A stretch of DNA of 64,000 nucleotides from Rhodoferax sp. (GTDB lineage: Bacteria > Pseudomonadota > Gammaproteobacteria > Burkholderiales > Burkholderiaceae_C). A program made the position numbers and the translations under genes. How positions within the stretch are numbered: the first letter of the stretch is position 1; every line of letters begins with the position of its first letter. The stretch spans positions 117,600 through 181,599 of the forward strand of contig JARWZT010000017.1 in assembly GCA_029866205.1 (NCBI GenBank), written 5' to 3'. Under the pieces are notes generated by a model. It saw nothing but the letters and a program-made list of their open reading frames with translations, was not told the DNA's origin and made no database searches. Below are positions 33,661-42,516 of this stretch, in pieces.

Positions 33661-34500
33661 CTAGTCTTTAAAGTAAACCAGCTGATGGGTGGTCGCGAGC
33701 GGCACTCCTGCTTCACTCCAAAGACAGGCGCTTTGATCAAAAAAGCCATTGCGAAACACCTGGCCACGGGCCTGCGCCAGCACAAAGCCCGTACCCACCT
33801 GGGCAAGTTGCGCACCGTCAGCGTGAAAATAAATGGTCATGGATACCGTTCCGGCAGGTGTCCACTTGGCTCTGCGCGCCCAGATGCGTGGGAAAAAGAT
33901 ATCCGACGTGGCCGAAAGCGCGGCAAAGTCCAGAGCGCGCCCGGCGCGATCACGAATCCAGAGCTGCGTCAGGCTGGCTTGCTCTGGCGGCAGGGAACTC
34001 TCGGCGCCGTCCCAAACCTGCGGCAATCCGCCCGAAACGGAGCGCATGTCATAACGCGAAAACCACTCGGTGATCTTGGGCGCGGGAACTTCGGCCAAGG
34101 TGTCTGGTGCAACCACCTGCGGCATGGGAAGATCGTTGCTACTCCAGGTTTCCCTTCGCTGCGCTGTCATGGCGGTGCCCGTCAGTACGCATTCCACGGC
34201 ACCATCCGCGGCAGTTTGGGAAATGTCAAATACCCAGTGCTGTGTTGAGCGGTTGGTCCGCGCAATTCGCAATTGCAGGACGTACTCACCATCCGCAATG
34301 GCGGCCACATAATTGACCGTGAGGGATACCGGCGCACCCAGGCATTGGGCGTGGTCGACGATCGCCTGCACCACGGTGGCCGCGGTCACGCCGCCAAAGG
34401 GCCCCACCATATTGGCCCAAGCCGGATGGGTGGCTCCCCGGTAGCGCCCCTCGCCCAAGGGCTGCAATACCAACGCAGCGTCAAAGGGATGCTGGCTCAC
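33661..34500 (-). CDS. acyl-CoA thioesterase (TesB-like double hotdog)
   Basis: This 279-residue protein fits the thioesterase-like superfamily with two hotdog halves. The first has HPAWANMVGPFGGVTAATVVQA and the second has a DRAGRALDFAALSATSDIFFPR stretch before the C-terminal strands. The GTG at 34500 overlaps the DUF2147 stop as GTGA and has better context than the TTG at 34515. It lies between DUF2147 and crotonase genes and probably belongs to the same transcript. Confidence 0.78.
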   Translation of the reverse strand: MSQHPFDAALVLQPLGEGRYRGATHPAWANMVGPFGGVTAATVVQAIVDHAQCLGAPVSLTVNYVAAIADGEYVLQLRIARTNRSTQHWVFDISQTAADGAVECVLTGTAMTAQRRETWSSNDLPMPQVVAPDTLAEVPAPKITEWFSRYDMRSVSGGLPQVWDGAESSLPPEQASLTQLWIRDRAGRALDFAALSATSDIFFPRIWARRAKWTPAGTVSMTIYFHADGAQLAQVGTGFVLAQARGQVFRNGFFDQSACLWSEAGVPLATTHQLVYFKD

Positions 34501-34940
34501 TCGGCCCGGACCCAAGTTTGGGTGCGGCCCAGCAAAGGGGTTCCCACGTAGCCGCGAACTTCAAGTTTTTTGCCACCGTCAATGGGGGTCAGGCGCAAGC
34601 GGTAATCGGTGCCGTTGTCCGGGTCAAGAATCTTGCCTTCTTCCCAGACGTCTTTGCCATCCACTTTCTTGCCGCCGCGAATGATTTCCATGCCGATTTT
34701 TGGCTTGCCTTTGCGGTCGTCGGTGCATTTGTCGCAATTGGGTTCTGTATTAGGCCTGGGATCCAGGGCCTTTTCGACGACGCCCGACAGGCCACCGCTG
34801 GCGTTGGCGCTGATGCGGATTAGCGCTTTGGGCTTTTGGGTCGCGTCATCAATACTGTTCCAAGCGCCCAAAGGGGTCATTTGGGCCTGGGCGAGGGCCG
34901 CGCTGCCCAACAAGCCCAGCGTAACAAAAATGTGCTTCAT
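34497..34940 (-). CDS. DUF2147 exported protein
   Basis: This 147-residue secreted protein has a clear signal peptide (MKHIFVTLGLLGSAALAQAQ) and the DUF2147 pattern: GAWNSIDDATQKPKALIRI, ALDPRPNTEPNCDKCTDDRKGKP, GKILDPDNGTDYRLRL and LEVRGYVGTPLLGRTQTWVR. ATG 34940 follows GGAG. Its function is unknown. The fold is likely a small beta-barrel in the envelope. It is embedded in the acyl-CoA cluster and overlaps the thioesterase start by 4 bp. Confidence 0.87.
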   Translation of the reverse strand: MKHIFVTLGLLGSAALAQAQMTPLGAWNSIDDATQKPKALIRISANASGGLSGVVEKALDPRPNTEPNCDKCTDDRKGKPKIGMEIIRGGKKVDGKDVWEEGKILDPDNGTDYRLRLTPIDGGKKLEVRGYVGTPLLGRTQTWVRAE

Positions 34941-34989
34941 GAAAATCTCCTTCGTTATTGGATGGTGCGGTGACGAAACTCAGTGAATA

Positions 34990-36786
34990 TCAGGCAAAAA
35001 CGGCATCAGTATCCATCAGCACGGCGCTGCCAGCGCGGGCTGTTTGCATGAGGGTGGCGGTCTCGGGGAACAGTTTGGCAAAGTAAAAACGCGCGGTCTG
35101 CAACTTGGCTTGGTAGAACAGGTCAGTGTTGCCGGCGGCTACCTCACGCAAAGCCACTTGGGCCATGCGGGCCCAAAAATACCCGAACACCAAGTGGCCT
35201 GCAACGCGAAGGTAGTCGACCGCAGCCGCACCCACTTCATCGGGGTTTTGCATGCCTTTCATGCCAATCTCCAGAGTGAACTGGGTCATCTGCTCACCCA
35301 GGGCGGCAACGGGGACGACGAATTCTTTCATTCCGGCGTTGTCGGCTTCTTCTTTGGCAAGTTTGCCAATCAGCTTGCCAAACTTGCGCAAGGTCGCGCC
35401 TTGGTTTCCCAAGATCTTGCGGCCCAACAAGTCAAGCGACTGAATGGTGTTGGTTCCTTCGTAAATCATGTTGATGCGGGAGTCCCGCACAAACTGCTCC
35501 ATGCCCCATTCCTTGATGAACCCATGGCCACCAAACACCTGCAGGCAACCCGAAGTGGCGGTCCATCCATTGTCGGTAATGAAGGCCTTGACAATGGGCG
35601 TGAGCATGGCCAGCAGTTCGCCGGCCTCTTTGCGCACTTCTTCGTCGGGGTGGCTGTGCTCCTGCTCCAGCAGCATGGCGCAATAGCCTTGCAGGGCACG
35701 ACCGCCTTCGGCATAAGCCCGGGCGGTTAGCAGCATCTTGCGCACATCAGGGTGCACGATGATCGGGTCGGCCGCTTTGTCTTTGGCTTTGACGCCCGAC
35801 AGCGAACGCATCTGAATGCGGTCTTTGGCATAAATCAGCGCGTTCTGATAGGCCACTTCGGTCAAGCCCAATGACTGGTTCCCCACCCCCAGGCGGGCGG
35901 CGTTCATCATGACGAACATGCCATTCATGCCCTTGTTGGGCGCGCCCACCAGGGTACCAACCGCGCCATCAAGCACCATTTGGCAGGTGGCGCTGGCCTT
36001 GATGCCCATCTTGTGCTCAATGCCGCCGCAATAAATGCCGTTGCGCTCCCCCAGGCTGCCATCCGCCTTGACCAAAAACTTGGGAACCACAAACAGGCTC
36101 ACGCCCTTGATACCGGGAGGCGCATCACTCAAGCGCGCCAGTACCAAATGGACGATGTTTTCGCTCATGTCGTGCTCACCGGCACTGATGAAGATCTTGT
36201 TTCCGGTGATGCGGTAGGTGCCATCCGGCTGCAACTCCGCCTTGGTGCGCATCAGGCCGAGGTCGGTTCCACAGTGGGGCTCCGTCAGGCACATGGTGCC
36301 AGTCCACTGACCACTGGTCATCTTGTGCAGGTAGGTCGCCTTCTGGTCCTCGGTTCCGTGGGCCGCCAGCGAGGCATAGGCACCATGGGTCAGGCCTGGG
36401 TACATGGTCCAGGCTTGGTTGGCACTGTTGAGCATTTCATAAAACATCTGATTGACGATCAAGGGCAAGCCCTGACCACCAAACGCCGGGTCGCAACCCA
36501 GAGCGGCCCAGCCTCCCTCTATGTACTGGGCGTAGGCCTCTTTAAATCCTTTGGGCGTGGTGACCTGGTGGGTCTTGGGGTCCAGCACGCAACCTTCCGC
36601 ATCTCCACTGATATTGAGCGGAAACAGCACTTCCGAGGCAAATTTTCCGCCCTCTTCGAGCACGGCATTGATCGTCTCGGCATCCATGTCCGCGTGCTTG
36701 GGGATGTTTTTCAGGTCGTCAACGATGTGCAGCAGCTCGTGCATCACAAACTGCATATCGCGCAAAGGCGGGGAATAGCTGGGCAT
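34990..36786 (-). CDS. long acyl-CoA dehydrogenase (FadE-like, C-terminal extension)
   Basis: This 598-residue enzyme is of the large bacterial acyl-CoA dehydrogenase type. An N-terminal helical part is followed by the core (GTMCLTEPHCGTDLGLMRTKA, SGCLQVFGGHGFIKEWGMEQFVRDSRINMIYEGTN) and a C-terminal domain of about 130 residues. The catalytic Glu is in IYEGTN. It probably acts on medium or long chain acyl-CoA in beta-oxidation. AAGGAG precedes the start. It follows its putative TetR regulator by 36 bp. Confidence 0.9.
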   Translation of the reverse strand: MPSYSPPLRDMQFVMHELLHIVDDLKNIPKHADMDAETINAVLEEGGKFASEVLFPLNISGDAEGCVLDPKTHQVTTPKGFKEAYAQYIEGGWAALGCDPAFGGQGLPLIVNQMFYEMLNSANQAWTMYPGLTHGAYASLAAHGTEDQKATYLHKMTSGQWTGTMCLTEPHCGTDLGLMRTKAELQPDGTYRITGNKIFISAGEHDMSENIVHLVLARLSDAPPGIKGVSLFVVPKFLVKADGSLGERNGIYCGGIEHKMGIKASATCQMVLDGAVGTLVGAPNKGMNGMFVMMNAARLGVGNQSLGLTEVAYQNALIYAKDRIQMRSLSGVKAKDKAADPIIVHPDVRKMLLTARAYAEGGRALQGYCAMLLEQEHSHPDEEVRKEAGELLAMLTPIVKAFITDNGWTATSGCLQVFGGHGFIKEWGMEQFVRDSRINMIYEGTNTIQSLDLLGRKILGNQGATLRKFGKLIGKLAKEEADNAGMKEFVVPVAALGEQMTQFTLEIGMKGMQNPDEVGAAAVDYLRVAGHLVFGYFWARMAQVALREVAAGNTDLFYQAKLQTARFYFAKLFPETATLMQTARAGSAVLMDTDAVFA

Positions 36787-36822
36787 GAGGAAGGCTCCTT
36801 GAAATTGGAAAAACAGTAAGAA

Positions 36823-37503
36823 CTAGACAGAAATTTCAGCGGCGCCGGGCACACCGTAACGCGCCACGATATCGGCAAAACCACGATTGGCGCGCGCCAA
36901 GGAACCTGGGTTTTTCAGAAACCGGGCCTCGTAGTGCAAAGCAAGAATCAGGGCATGGATCTCAAACGCGACTTGCTGTTCATCCGCCTCCTGCGTCAGG
37001 TGGCCGCACTGTTTGGCCAGAACCACCGCACGGTACAAGGCCTGGAGCCAAGTTTGCACTGAACTGGCCAGCGCCTCGCGTACCGGGCCGGGCCGGTCAT
37101 CAAACTCGACGGCACCGCTGATAAATATGCAGCCCGACTGGATTTCGACGGCTACACGCTTCATCCAGTTGTCAAACAGGGCGCGAACGCGCGGCAGGCC
37201 CTGCGGTGCCTTCATGGCCGGGTAAAAAACCTCTTGTTCAAAACTGGCGAAGTACTCCCGGATGACCGAGATTTGAAGCTCCTCACGGGAGCCAAAGTGC
37301 GCAAAAACACCCGACTTGCTCATGTGCATGAGTTCGGCCAAACTGCCAATGCTCAACCCTTCAAGGCCGACTTGGGTGCTTAAGGTCACCGCAGCTTGCA
37401 CGATGGCTTGCTTGGTTTGCTGGCCTTTGTGCATGGAGCGGCTACTTGGGCGCTCGAGTTCCGTCACCGGAGTTGCATCATCGGAAAGCACAGGCAGGGA
37501 CAT
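36823..37503 (-). CDS. TetR-family regulator upstream of fadE-like gene
   Basis: This 226-residue regulator has the TetR helix-turn-helix GLEGLSIGSLAELMHMSKSGVFAHFGSREEL at about residues 45-75 and a C-terminal domain of the TetR_C type. ATG 37503 (MSLPVLSDDA) is used. The longer frame to 37578 would span the palindrome at 37520-37539 and is rejected. A shorter start at MHKGQQ is possible. It heads the unit with the FadE-like dehydrogenase. Confidence 0.85.
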   Translation of the reverse strand: MSLPVLSDDATPVTELERPSSRSMHKGQQTKQAIVQAAVTLSTQVGLEGLSIGSLAELMHMSKSGVFAHFGSREELQISVIREYFASFEQEVFYPAMKAPQGLPRVRALFDNWMKRVAVEIQSGCIFISGAVEFDDRPGPVREALASSVQTWLQALYRAVVLAKQCGHLTQEADEQQVAFEIHALILALHYEARFLKNPGSLARANRGFADIVARYGVPGAAEISV

Positions 37504-37519
37504 GAGGACCAGAGTTGAA

Positions 37520-37539
37520 AATAGTACGACCGTGCTATT
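37520..37539. promoter_or_regulatory. palindromic operator candidate for the second TetR regulator
   Basis: AATAGTACGACCGTGCTATT is a 20-bp inverted repeat with one mismatched pair, starting 17 bp upstream of the regulator ATG. It lies in the only gap between argB and this gene and would cover a promoter. Confidence 0.65.
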
Positions 37540-37612
37540 TTGCACCATTTGGCGCCTCGAAGTTGTAATCGGTGGCACCAGCGCGACCGCGCCAGCCCGG
37601 CTGAGCTTGGGT

Positions 37613-38494
37613 CTACGACGAGCGAATCATGGTGCCAAAGGCTTGGTCTGTGAGTATCTCAAGCAGCAAGACATGCGGAACGCGACCGTCCACGATGTGT
37701 ACCGCCTTCACGCCGCTCTTGGCCGCATCCAGCGCGCCACTGATCTTGGGCAACATGCCGCCCGAAATGGTTCCGTCGGCAAACAGGGCATCAATCTGGC
37801 GCGCGCTTAACTCCGTCAGCAGTTCTCCGGCCTTGTTCAACACTCCACTGATATTGGTCAGCATCAGGAGCTTTTCGGCTTGAAGCACCGTCGCAAGTTT
37901 GGCCGCAACGACATCGGCGTTGATGTTGTAACTCTCGTTGTGCTCGCCAAATCCAATGGGGCTGATCACCGGAATAAAGGCGTCGTCCTGAAGCGCCTTG
38001 ACCACACTGGGGTCAACGCTCACGATATCGCCGACCTGGCCCACATCGTGCTCAATGCGAGGGTCCACACTGTCCAGCATTTTGAGCTTTTGGGCACGGA
38101 TCATGCCCCCATCGCGTCCGGTCAGACCCACGGCTTTGCCGCCCGCCTGGTTAATCAGGCCCACGATATCTTGCTGCACTTCGCCGCCCAACACCCACTC
38201 AACCACTTCCATGGTCTCGGCATCTGTCACCCGCATGCCCTGGATGAACTCGCCGGTTTTACCCAAGCGCTTAAGCGCGTTCTCAATTTGCGGCCCACCG
38301 CCATGCACCACCACCGGGTTAATACCCACAAGCTTGAGGAGTACGACGTCTTGGGCAAAAGCGGCTTGCAGGGCAGGATCGGTCATAGCGTTGCCGCCAT
38401 ACTTGATCACCATGGTTTTGCCATGAAACTTGCGGATGTAGGGCAGAGCCTGGGCCAGAATGTCGGCCTTATCGTGGGGGCTGAGTGAGGTCAT
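37613..38494 (-). CDS. argB: acetylglutamate kinase
   Basis: This 293-residue kinase phosphorylates N-acetylglutamate in arginine synthesis. [35 protein letters not shown] and GGMLPKI are all present. The N-terminal extension before the core, about 25 residues, is that of the arginine-sensitive, ring-forming proteobacterial type. It is transcribed after the CapD-like gene with a 51-bp gap, but no functional tie is apparent. Confidence 0.95.
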   Translation of the reverse strand: MTSLSPHDKADILAQALPYIRKFHGKTMVIKYGGNAMTDPALQAAFAQDVVLLKLVGINPVVVHGGGPQIENALKRLGKTGEFIQGMRVTDAETMEVVEWVLGGEVQQDIVGLINQAGGKAVGLTGRDGGMIRAQKLKMLDSVDPRIEHDVGQVGDIVSVDPSVVKALQDDAFIPVISPIGFGEHNESYNINADVVAAKLATVLQAEKLLMLTNISGVLNKAGELLTELSARQIDALFADGTISGGMLPKISGALDAAKSGVKAVHIVDGRVPHVLLLEILTDQAFGTMIRSS

Positions 38495-38545
38495 AGTTTG
38501 GATAAGTAGGTGCGAATCAAACCAGTATTTTGATCGATTAATTTT

Positions 38546-40435
38546 TCACATGCCACTTGGAAACACTGTGGGAGCGGGGGCGGGGAAGCCCGACACACAA
38601 TGCGACAGCACCGTCCGAATGGCAGGTTCGTCATTGACGGCGGCGGCTTGGCGCAGTGCCTGCAATTGCACCTCAAGTGCCGGCCAAGAAAAGCAGGACT
38701 CTTGCGCTTTCATGATGCGCGGATGGCCGGTTGGCTCCGGGTTGTCGCCAATCAACAATTCCTCAAATAGCTTTTCGCCCGGGCGCAAGCCGGTAATTTC
38801 GATACTGATGTCGCCGTCAGGTTGCGCCGCTTCACGCACTGACAGGCCCGACAACTGCACCATGCGCCGTGCCAACTCCATGATTTTGACTGGCTCACCC
38901 ATATCCAGCACAAAGACATCGCCACCCTGCCCCATGGCGCCTGCCTGCACCACCAACTGCGCTGCCTCTGGAATGGTCATGAAGTAGCGTGTGACGTCGG
39001 GGTGGGTCACGGTGAGCGGGCCACCAGTCACCAACTGCTGGCGAAACAGGGGCACGACGCTGCCGCTGGACCCCAGCACGTTACCGAAGCGCACCATGGA
39101 AAAGCGGGTGTCGCCGGGCTGGTCCGCCAATGCCTGCAACACCATTTCGGCCATCCGCTTGCTTGCGCCCATCACATTGGTAGGACGCACCGCTTTGTCG
39201 GTGCTGATCAGCACGAAGCGCTGCGCGCCACAGGCCAGCGCTGCCTGCGCCATGTTGAGGGTGCCAAAAATATTGTTTACGACACCTTCCGCAACGTTCT
39301 CCTCCACCAGAGGAACGTGCTTATAGGCAGCCGCGTGGTAGATCGTGCTGGGTTGGTACTGCAGGCAGACGCTGCGCATACGGTCCGCATGGGTCACGCT
39401 GCCCAGCAGAGGCGTAAGCGTAACAACCAAGTTTTGCGCATGACACCACTGCGCAAGTTCCCGGTGGATTTGGTAAAGACCAAACTCATTGTGGTCCAGC
39501 AGCACCAACTGGCGGGGTCGCTGCAGCACAATGCTTCGGCACAACTCAGACCCAATACTGCCACCCGCCCCCGTCACCAAAACTACCTTGGAGGCCAAGT
39601 CACGCGCCATCAAGTCGGGCTGCGGTGCGACCGGATCGCGACCGAGCAAATCTTCAATGTCAAGTTCCCGAAAATCCTGAACTGTCACGCGACCACTGGC
39701 CAAATCAGCCATGCTGGGGAGGGTGCGCACATGCACCGGCAAAGAATTCAGCGACTGAATAATCGACAAGCGGCGTTGGCGGGAGGCGCTGGGCATCGCC
39801 AGCAAAATGTCAGTGATTTTTTCGTTCACCACCCGCTGCTTGAGATCGGCAGACCCAGTAACCATGACACCATTGATGCTGCGCCCCACCTTGAAAGGGT
39901 CGTCGTCGACAAAGCCGATTAATTTAAATTGACGCGATACGGCCATGGCCACCGCGGTCTGCACACCAGCCGTGCCGGCACCAAATATCAGCAGTCTCCT
40001 CAGACCGCCAATATCATTTGAAACGCCCGGACCCGCCAACCAAAATCGTGCGAACGCACGACTTCCGCCCACCAGTATCAAGAAAATGAGTGGCTGCAAT
40101 ACGCCAAGACTGCGGGGCACCATGTCCCATTGGGTCAAAAATAAACCAATGGAAAGCAGCACGCCATACGTTGCAACAGCCTTTGCGGTTGCAGTGAGCG
40201 CCGCTTGGCCGGTATACCGAAAGATGGCCCGGTACAAACCGAACCTTATGAACACAGGAATTACAACAAAAGGAATGAGCAAGTAGACGCGCAGTTGCAC
40301 GAGGGTTGGAATATGCAATGTATCCAACCGCAAGGAAAAGGCGATCCACGTCGCCACAAACGACAACATAACATCCAGCGCGATGACTGCCAACCGCTTT
40401 TTGCTACGCGACCAAGCCAAGACTTCAAAATGCAT
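38546..40435 (-). CDS. membrane-bound UDP-sugar 4,6-dehydratase (CapD/WbpM/FlaA1-like)
   Basis: This 629-residue protein has four N-terminal membrane segments (about residues 16-36, 47-67, 85-102, 112-125), a first Rossmann domain (FGAGTAG at 151-157) and a catalytic SDR domain (TGAGGSIGSE at 288-297, STDKAVRPTNVMGASKRMAE). Such enzymes convert UDP-GlcNAc to 4-keto-6-deoxy sugars for O-antigen or capsule. It is separated from the rest of the locus by the H-NS-like gene and its terminator. Confidence 0.9.
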   Translation of the reverse strand: MHFEVLAWSRSKKRLAVIALDVMLSFVATWIAFSLRLDTLHIPTLVQLRVYLLIPFVVIPVFIRFGLYRAIFRYTGQAALTATAKAVATYGVLLSIGLFLTQWDMVPRSLGVLQPLIFLILVGGSRAFARFWLAGPGVSNDIGGLRRLLIFGAGTAGVQTAVAMAVSRQFKLIGFVDDDPFKVGRSINGVMVTGSADLKQRVVNEKITDILLAMPSASRQRRLSIIQSLNSLPVHVRTLPSMADLASGRVTVQDFRELDIEDLLGRDPVAPQPDLMARDLASKVVLVTGAGGSIGSELCRSIVLQRPRQLVLLDHNEFGLYQIHRELAQWCHAQNLVVTLTPLLGSVTHADRMRSVCLQYQPSTIYHAAAYKHVPLVEENVAEGVVNNIFGTLNMAQAALACGAQRFVLISTDKAVRPTNVMGASKRMAEMVLQALADQPGDTRFSMVRFGNVLGSSGSVVPLFRQQLVTGGPLTVTHPDVTRYFMTIPEAAQLVVQAGAMGQGGDVFVLDMGEPVKIMELARRMVQLSGLSVREAAQPDGDISIEITGLRPGEKLFEELLIGDNPEPTGHPRIMKAQESCFSWPALEVQLQALRQAAAVNDEPAIRTVLSHCVSGFPAPAPTVFPSGM

Positions 40436-40545
40436 GGGAAAAACAGCTCAAAACACGATCAGCGGCAAGGGGGGCGTTTCAGGGTGCGCCAGCAACCAAT
40501 GGAGTGCAGTCGCATGAGAAACGCGGCGAGTAAACGCAAAACACT

Positions 40546-40593
40546 CCAAAAAAGAAAACCGCCTGCGTGCAAGAGATTGCACGTTCAGGCGGT
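40546..40593 (-). terminator. terminator of the H-NS-like gene
   Basis: ACCGCCTG (40558-40565) and CAGGCGGT (40586-40593), extended by GTGCAA/TTGCAC, form a long stem. On the minus strand it is followed by TTTTCTTTTTT. Confidence 0.88.
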
Positions 40594-40622
40594 CCGACCA
40601 CAAAAAAATGTGGTGAACAGTA

Positions 40623-40991
40623 TTACTCAGGCTTTACAGCGAAAGTTTCTTTGTTCTGACCTTGCGCCACCAGAGAAGCCAGCCACTTGGGCGTCAAACC
40701 GCGACCTGACCACGTTTCGCCATTGGGGCCGCGAAACTTCGCTGCCACCGGCATGCTGGATTTGCGTGCCGCCTTGGGTGCTTTAACCACACCCGATTTG
40801 GCCTTGGCAGGACGCCCTGCTTTTGCCAATTTGGCAGCCTTGGGTGACTGCAGGTCTTTAACAGTAATGCCGAAGGCCTGCATCTTGGTCAAAATTTCTT
40901 TGACAGTTGCATTGAAATCTTTAGCCTTGATCTCGTTCGCTTGCTTTTGCAGCTTTTCGATTTGAGACTGGATATCAATCAGGTTGCTCAT
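40623..40991 (-). CDS. H-NS family nucleoid-associated protein
   Basis: This 122-residue protein has an N-terminal coiled-coil oligomerisation region (residues about 5-45), a Lys/Ala-rich linker (AKLAKAGRPAKAKSG) and a C-terminal DNA-binding module KFRGPNGETWSGRGLTPKWLA, typical of betaproteobacterial H-NS proteins. It would bind and silence AT-rich DNA. It has its own ribosome site (GGAG) and terminator, so it is monocistronic. It lies next to the AT-rich polysaccharide genes. Confidence 0.92.
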   Translation of the reverse strand: MSNLIDIQSQIEKLQKQANEIKAKDFNATVKEILTKMQAFGITVKDLQSPKAAKLAKAGRPAKAKSGVVKAPKAARKSSMPVAAKFRGPNGETWSGRGLTPKWLASLVAQGQNKETFAVKPE

Positions 40992-41042
40992 TAAATAATC
41001 TCCAATAGAAATGACGACCCGATAATTTTAGACCTAAAAATA

Positions 41043-41606
41043 TTAATGGGACACGTCATTGGTGTAGATGACACGTAAAAATGTCAACCAGAGTATGTAA
41101 AGATCAAGTCCGAAGGATCGATTTTGCAGGTAATGCTGATCCAAGGCCACTTTATGCGGCATGGAAAGACTATCTCTCCCATTCACTTGAGCCCATCCGG
41201 TAAGACCCGGAACCAGCCGGTCAACTCCAACGTCGGATCGCAGGGCGATCAAATCTCCCTGGTTGAACAAGGCAGGCCGAGGCCCGACAAAACTCATGTC
41301 TCCCTTCAAAATACTCCACAACTGCGGAATTTCATCCAGACTGCTCCTGCGCAGAAATGAGCCCATCGGTGTGAGTACGGCATCCGGATTGGAAAGCAAA
41401 TGGGTGGCAACTGCAGGAGTACCCACACGCATCGTCCGGATTTTAGGCATCTTAAAGAGAATATTATTTTTTCCAACACGGTCGGACCAATAAAGCGCAG
41501 GTCCCTTGGAGGTAAGGCGCACCAATGCAAGCAAGCCCAACAAAGGCAGCAGAAGTGCGACTCCCACGAAGAGGGCGAGAAAAACATCGAAACCGCGCTT
41601 CATCAT
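41043..41606 (-). CDS. priming sugar-phosphate transferase (PglC/WcaJ-like small form)
   Basis: This 187-residue monotopic membrane enzyme has one N-terminal hydrophobic segment (residues about 6-28) and the bacterial sugar transferase core FKMPKIRTM, RRSSLDEIPQLWSILKGDMSFVGPRP, PGLTGWAQVNGRD. It transfers a sugar-1-phosphate to undecaprenyl phosphate, starting repeat-unit synthesis. ATGATGA at its start overlaps the epimerase stop, coupling the two. Confidence 0.92.
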   Translation of the reverse strand: MMKRGFDVFLALFVGVALLLPLLGLLALVRLTSKGPALYWSDRVGKNNILFKMPKIRTMRVGTPAVATHLLSNPDAVLTPMGSFLRRSSLDEIPQLWSILKGDMSFVGPRPALFNQGDLIALRSDVGVDRLVPGLTGWAQVNGRDSLSMPHKVALDQHYLQNRSFGLDLYILWLTFLRVIYTNDVSH

Positions 41607-42508
41607 GCGCTGAACCCTTCAAATGCGCGGCGAAGGCCCTCATCCAGACCGACCGGTGGTGCCCACTGCAACAAATCGCGTGCCTTGGAAGTATCAAGCT
41701 GCAAATTGCCGCACAAGCGATCAACTGCGGTACGCTTGCCAAGCAGCGACGCAACCGTTGACAGCACGCCCACAGGCAATGAAACCAGGCGCGCTGGGCG
41801 ATGGGCGGCTTGCGCCATGGCACGAATAAGGTTGGGCGTCGAGATATCGACGCCGTCACTGACCAAAAAGGTGTGATTGGCCGCTGTCGGATGGTGGGCA
41901 CAGGTGATGACGAAATCCACCAGATTGTCCAGGCCCACCAGGCTTCGCAGGTTGTGCACCGCTCCCAATGGCAAGGGCACGCCACGCTGCACTGCCCGCA
42001 TGAGCGATGCGAAATTGGCCTTGACGCCCGGGCCGTAGACCAAGGGGGGACGGATGATGACCACTTCCATGCCGGTGCTGGCCGCGATTTGATGCAGACC
42101 CTGCTCGGCCTCCCATTTGGATTGGGCGTAGGCGTCTTGGGGGGCTGCGGCGTCGCGCTCGGTAAAAGGCTGGCCGAGCGCCGTGGATTCGCCGTTGACT
42201 TTGACCGAACTGATAAATACAAAGCGGCGAACCCCCGCATCAGCCGCCCGGGAGGCGAGCACCAATGTGGCTTCGACATTAACCTCGCGGAATGCAGCCA
42301 AGGGGTCGGCGGCTGTGTCGTGCATCACGTGGACACGGGCAGCCAAGTGAATCACGGCATCAGGCGCCGGGCCCCGCTCAATGATTGGCGGCTTGCCACC
42401 CGGGAATGCAAGTCTTGGCGCGGGAATCACGTGACAGTCACCTCTCCGCAGTGATGAACACAAAGACTTACCAATAAAGCCCTCTGCACCGGTGACCAGC
42501 ACTCGCAT
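41603..42508 (-). CDS. NAD-dependent sugar epimerase/4-reductase
   Basis: This 301-residue extended SDR has the NAD loop VTGAEGFIG near the N-terminus, the catalytic SSVKVNGES and Tyr-x3-Lys (YAQSKWEAE), and DNLVDFV. Proteins of this type paired with a priming sugar transferase usually make the initial sugar, by 4-keto reduction or 4-epimerisation of the product of the CapD-like dehydratase. ATG 42508 (MRVLVTG) is chosen over 42586, which would run into the preceding gene. It overlaps the transferase by 4 bp. Confidence 0.87.
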   Translation of the reverse strand: MRVLVTGAEGFIGKSLCSSLRRGDCHVIPAPRLAFPGGKPPIIERGPAPDAVIHLAARVHVMHDTAADPLAAFREVNVEATLVLASRAADAGVRRFVFISSVKVNGESTALGQPFTERDAAAPQDAYAQSKWEAEQGLHQIAASTGMEVVIIRPPLVYGPGVKANFASLMRAVQRGVPLPLGAVHNLRSLVGLDNLVDFVITCAHHPTAANHTFLVSDGVDISTPNLIRAMAQAAHRPARLVSLPVGVLSTVASLLGKRTAVDRLCGNLQLDTSKARDLLQWAPPVGLDEGLRRAFEGFSA

Positions 42509-42516
42509 AGGGTATT

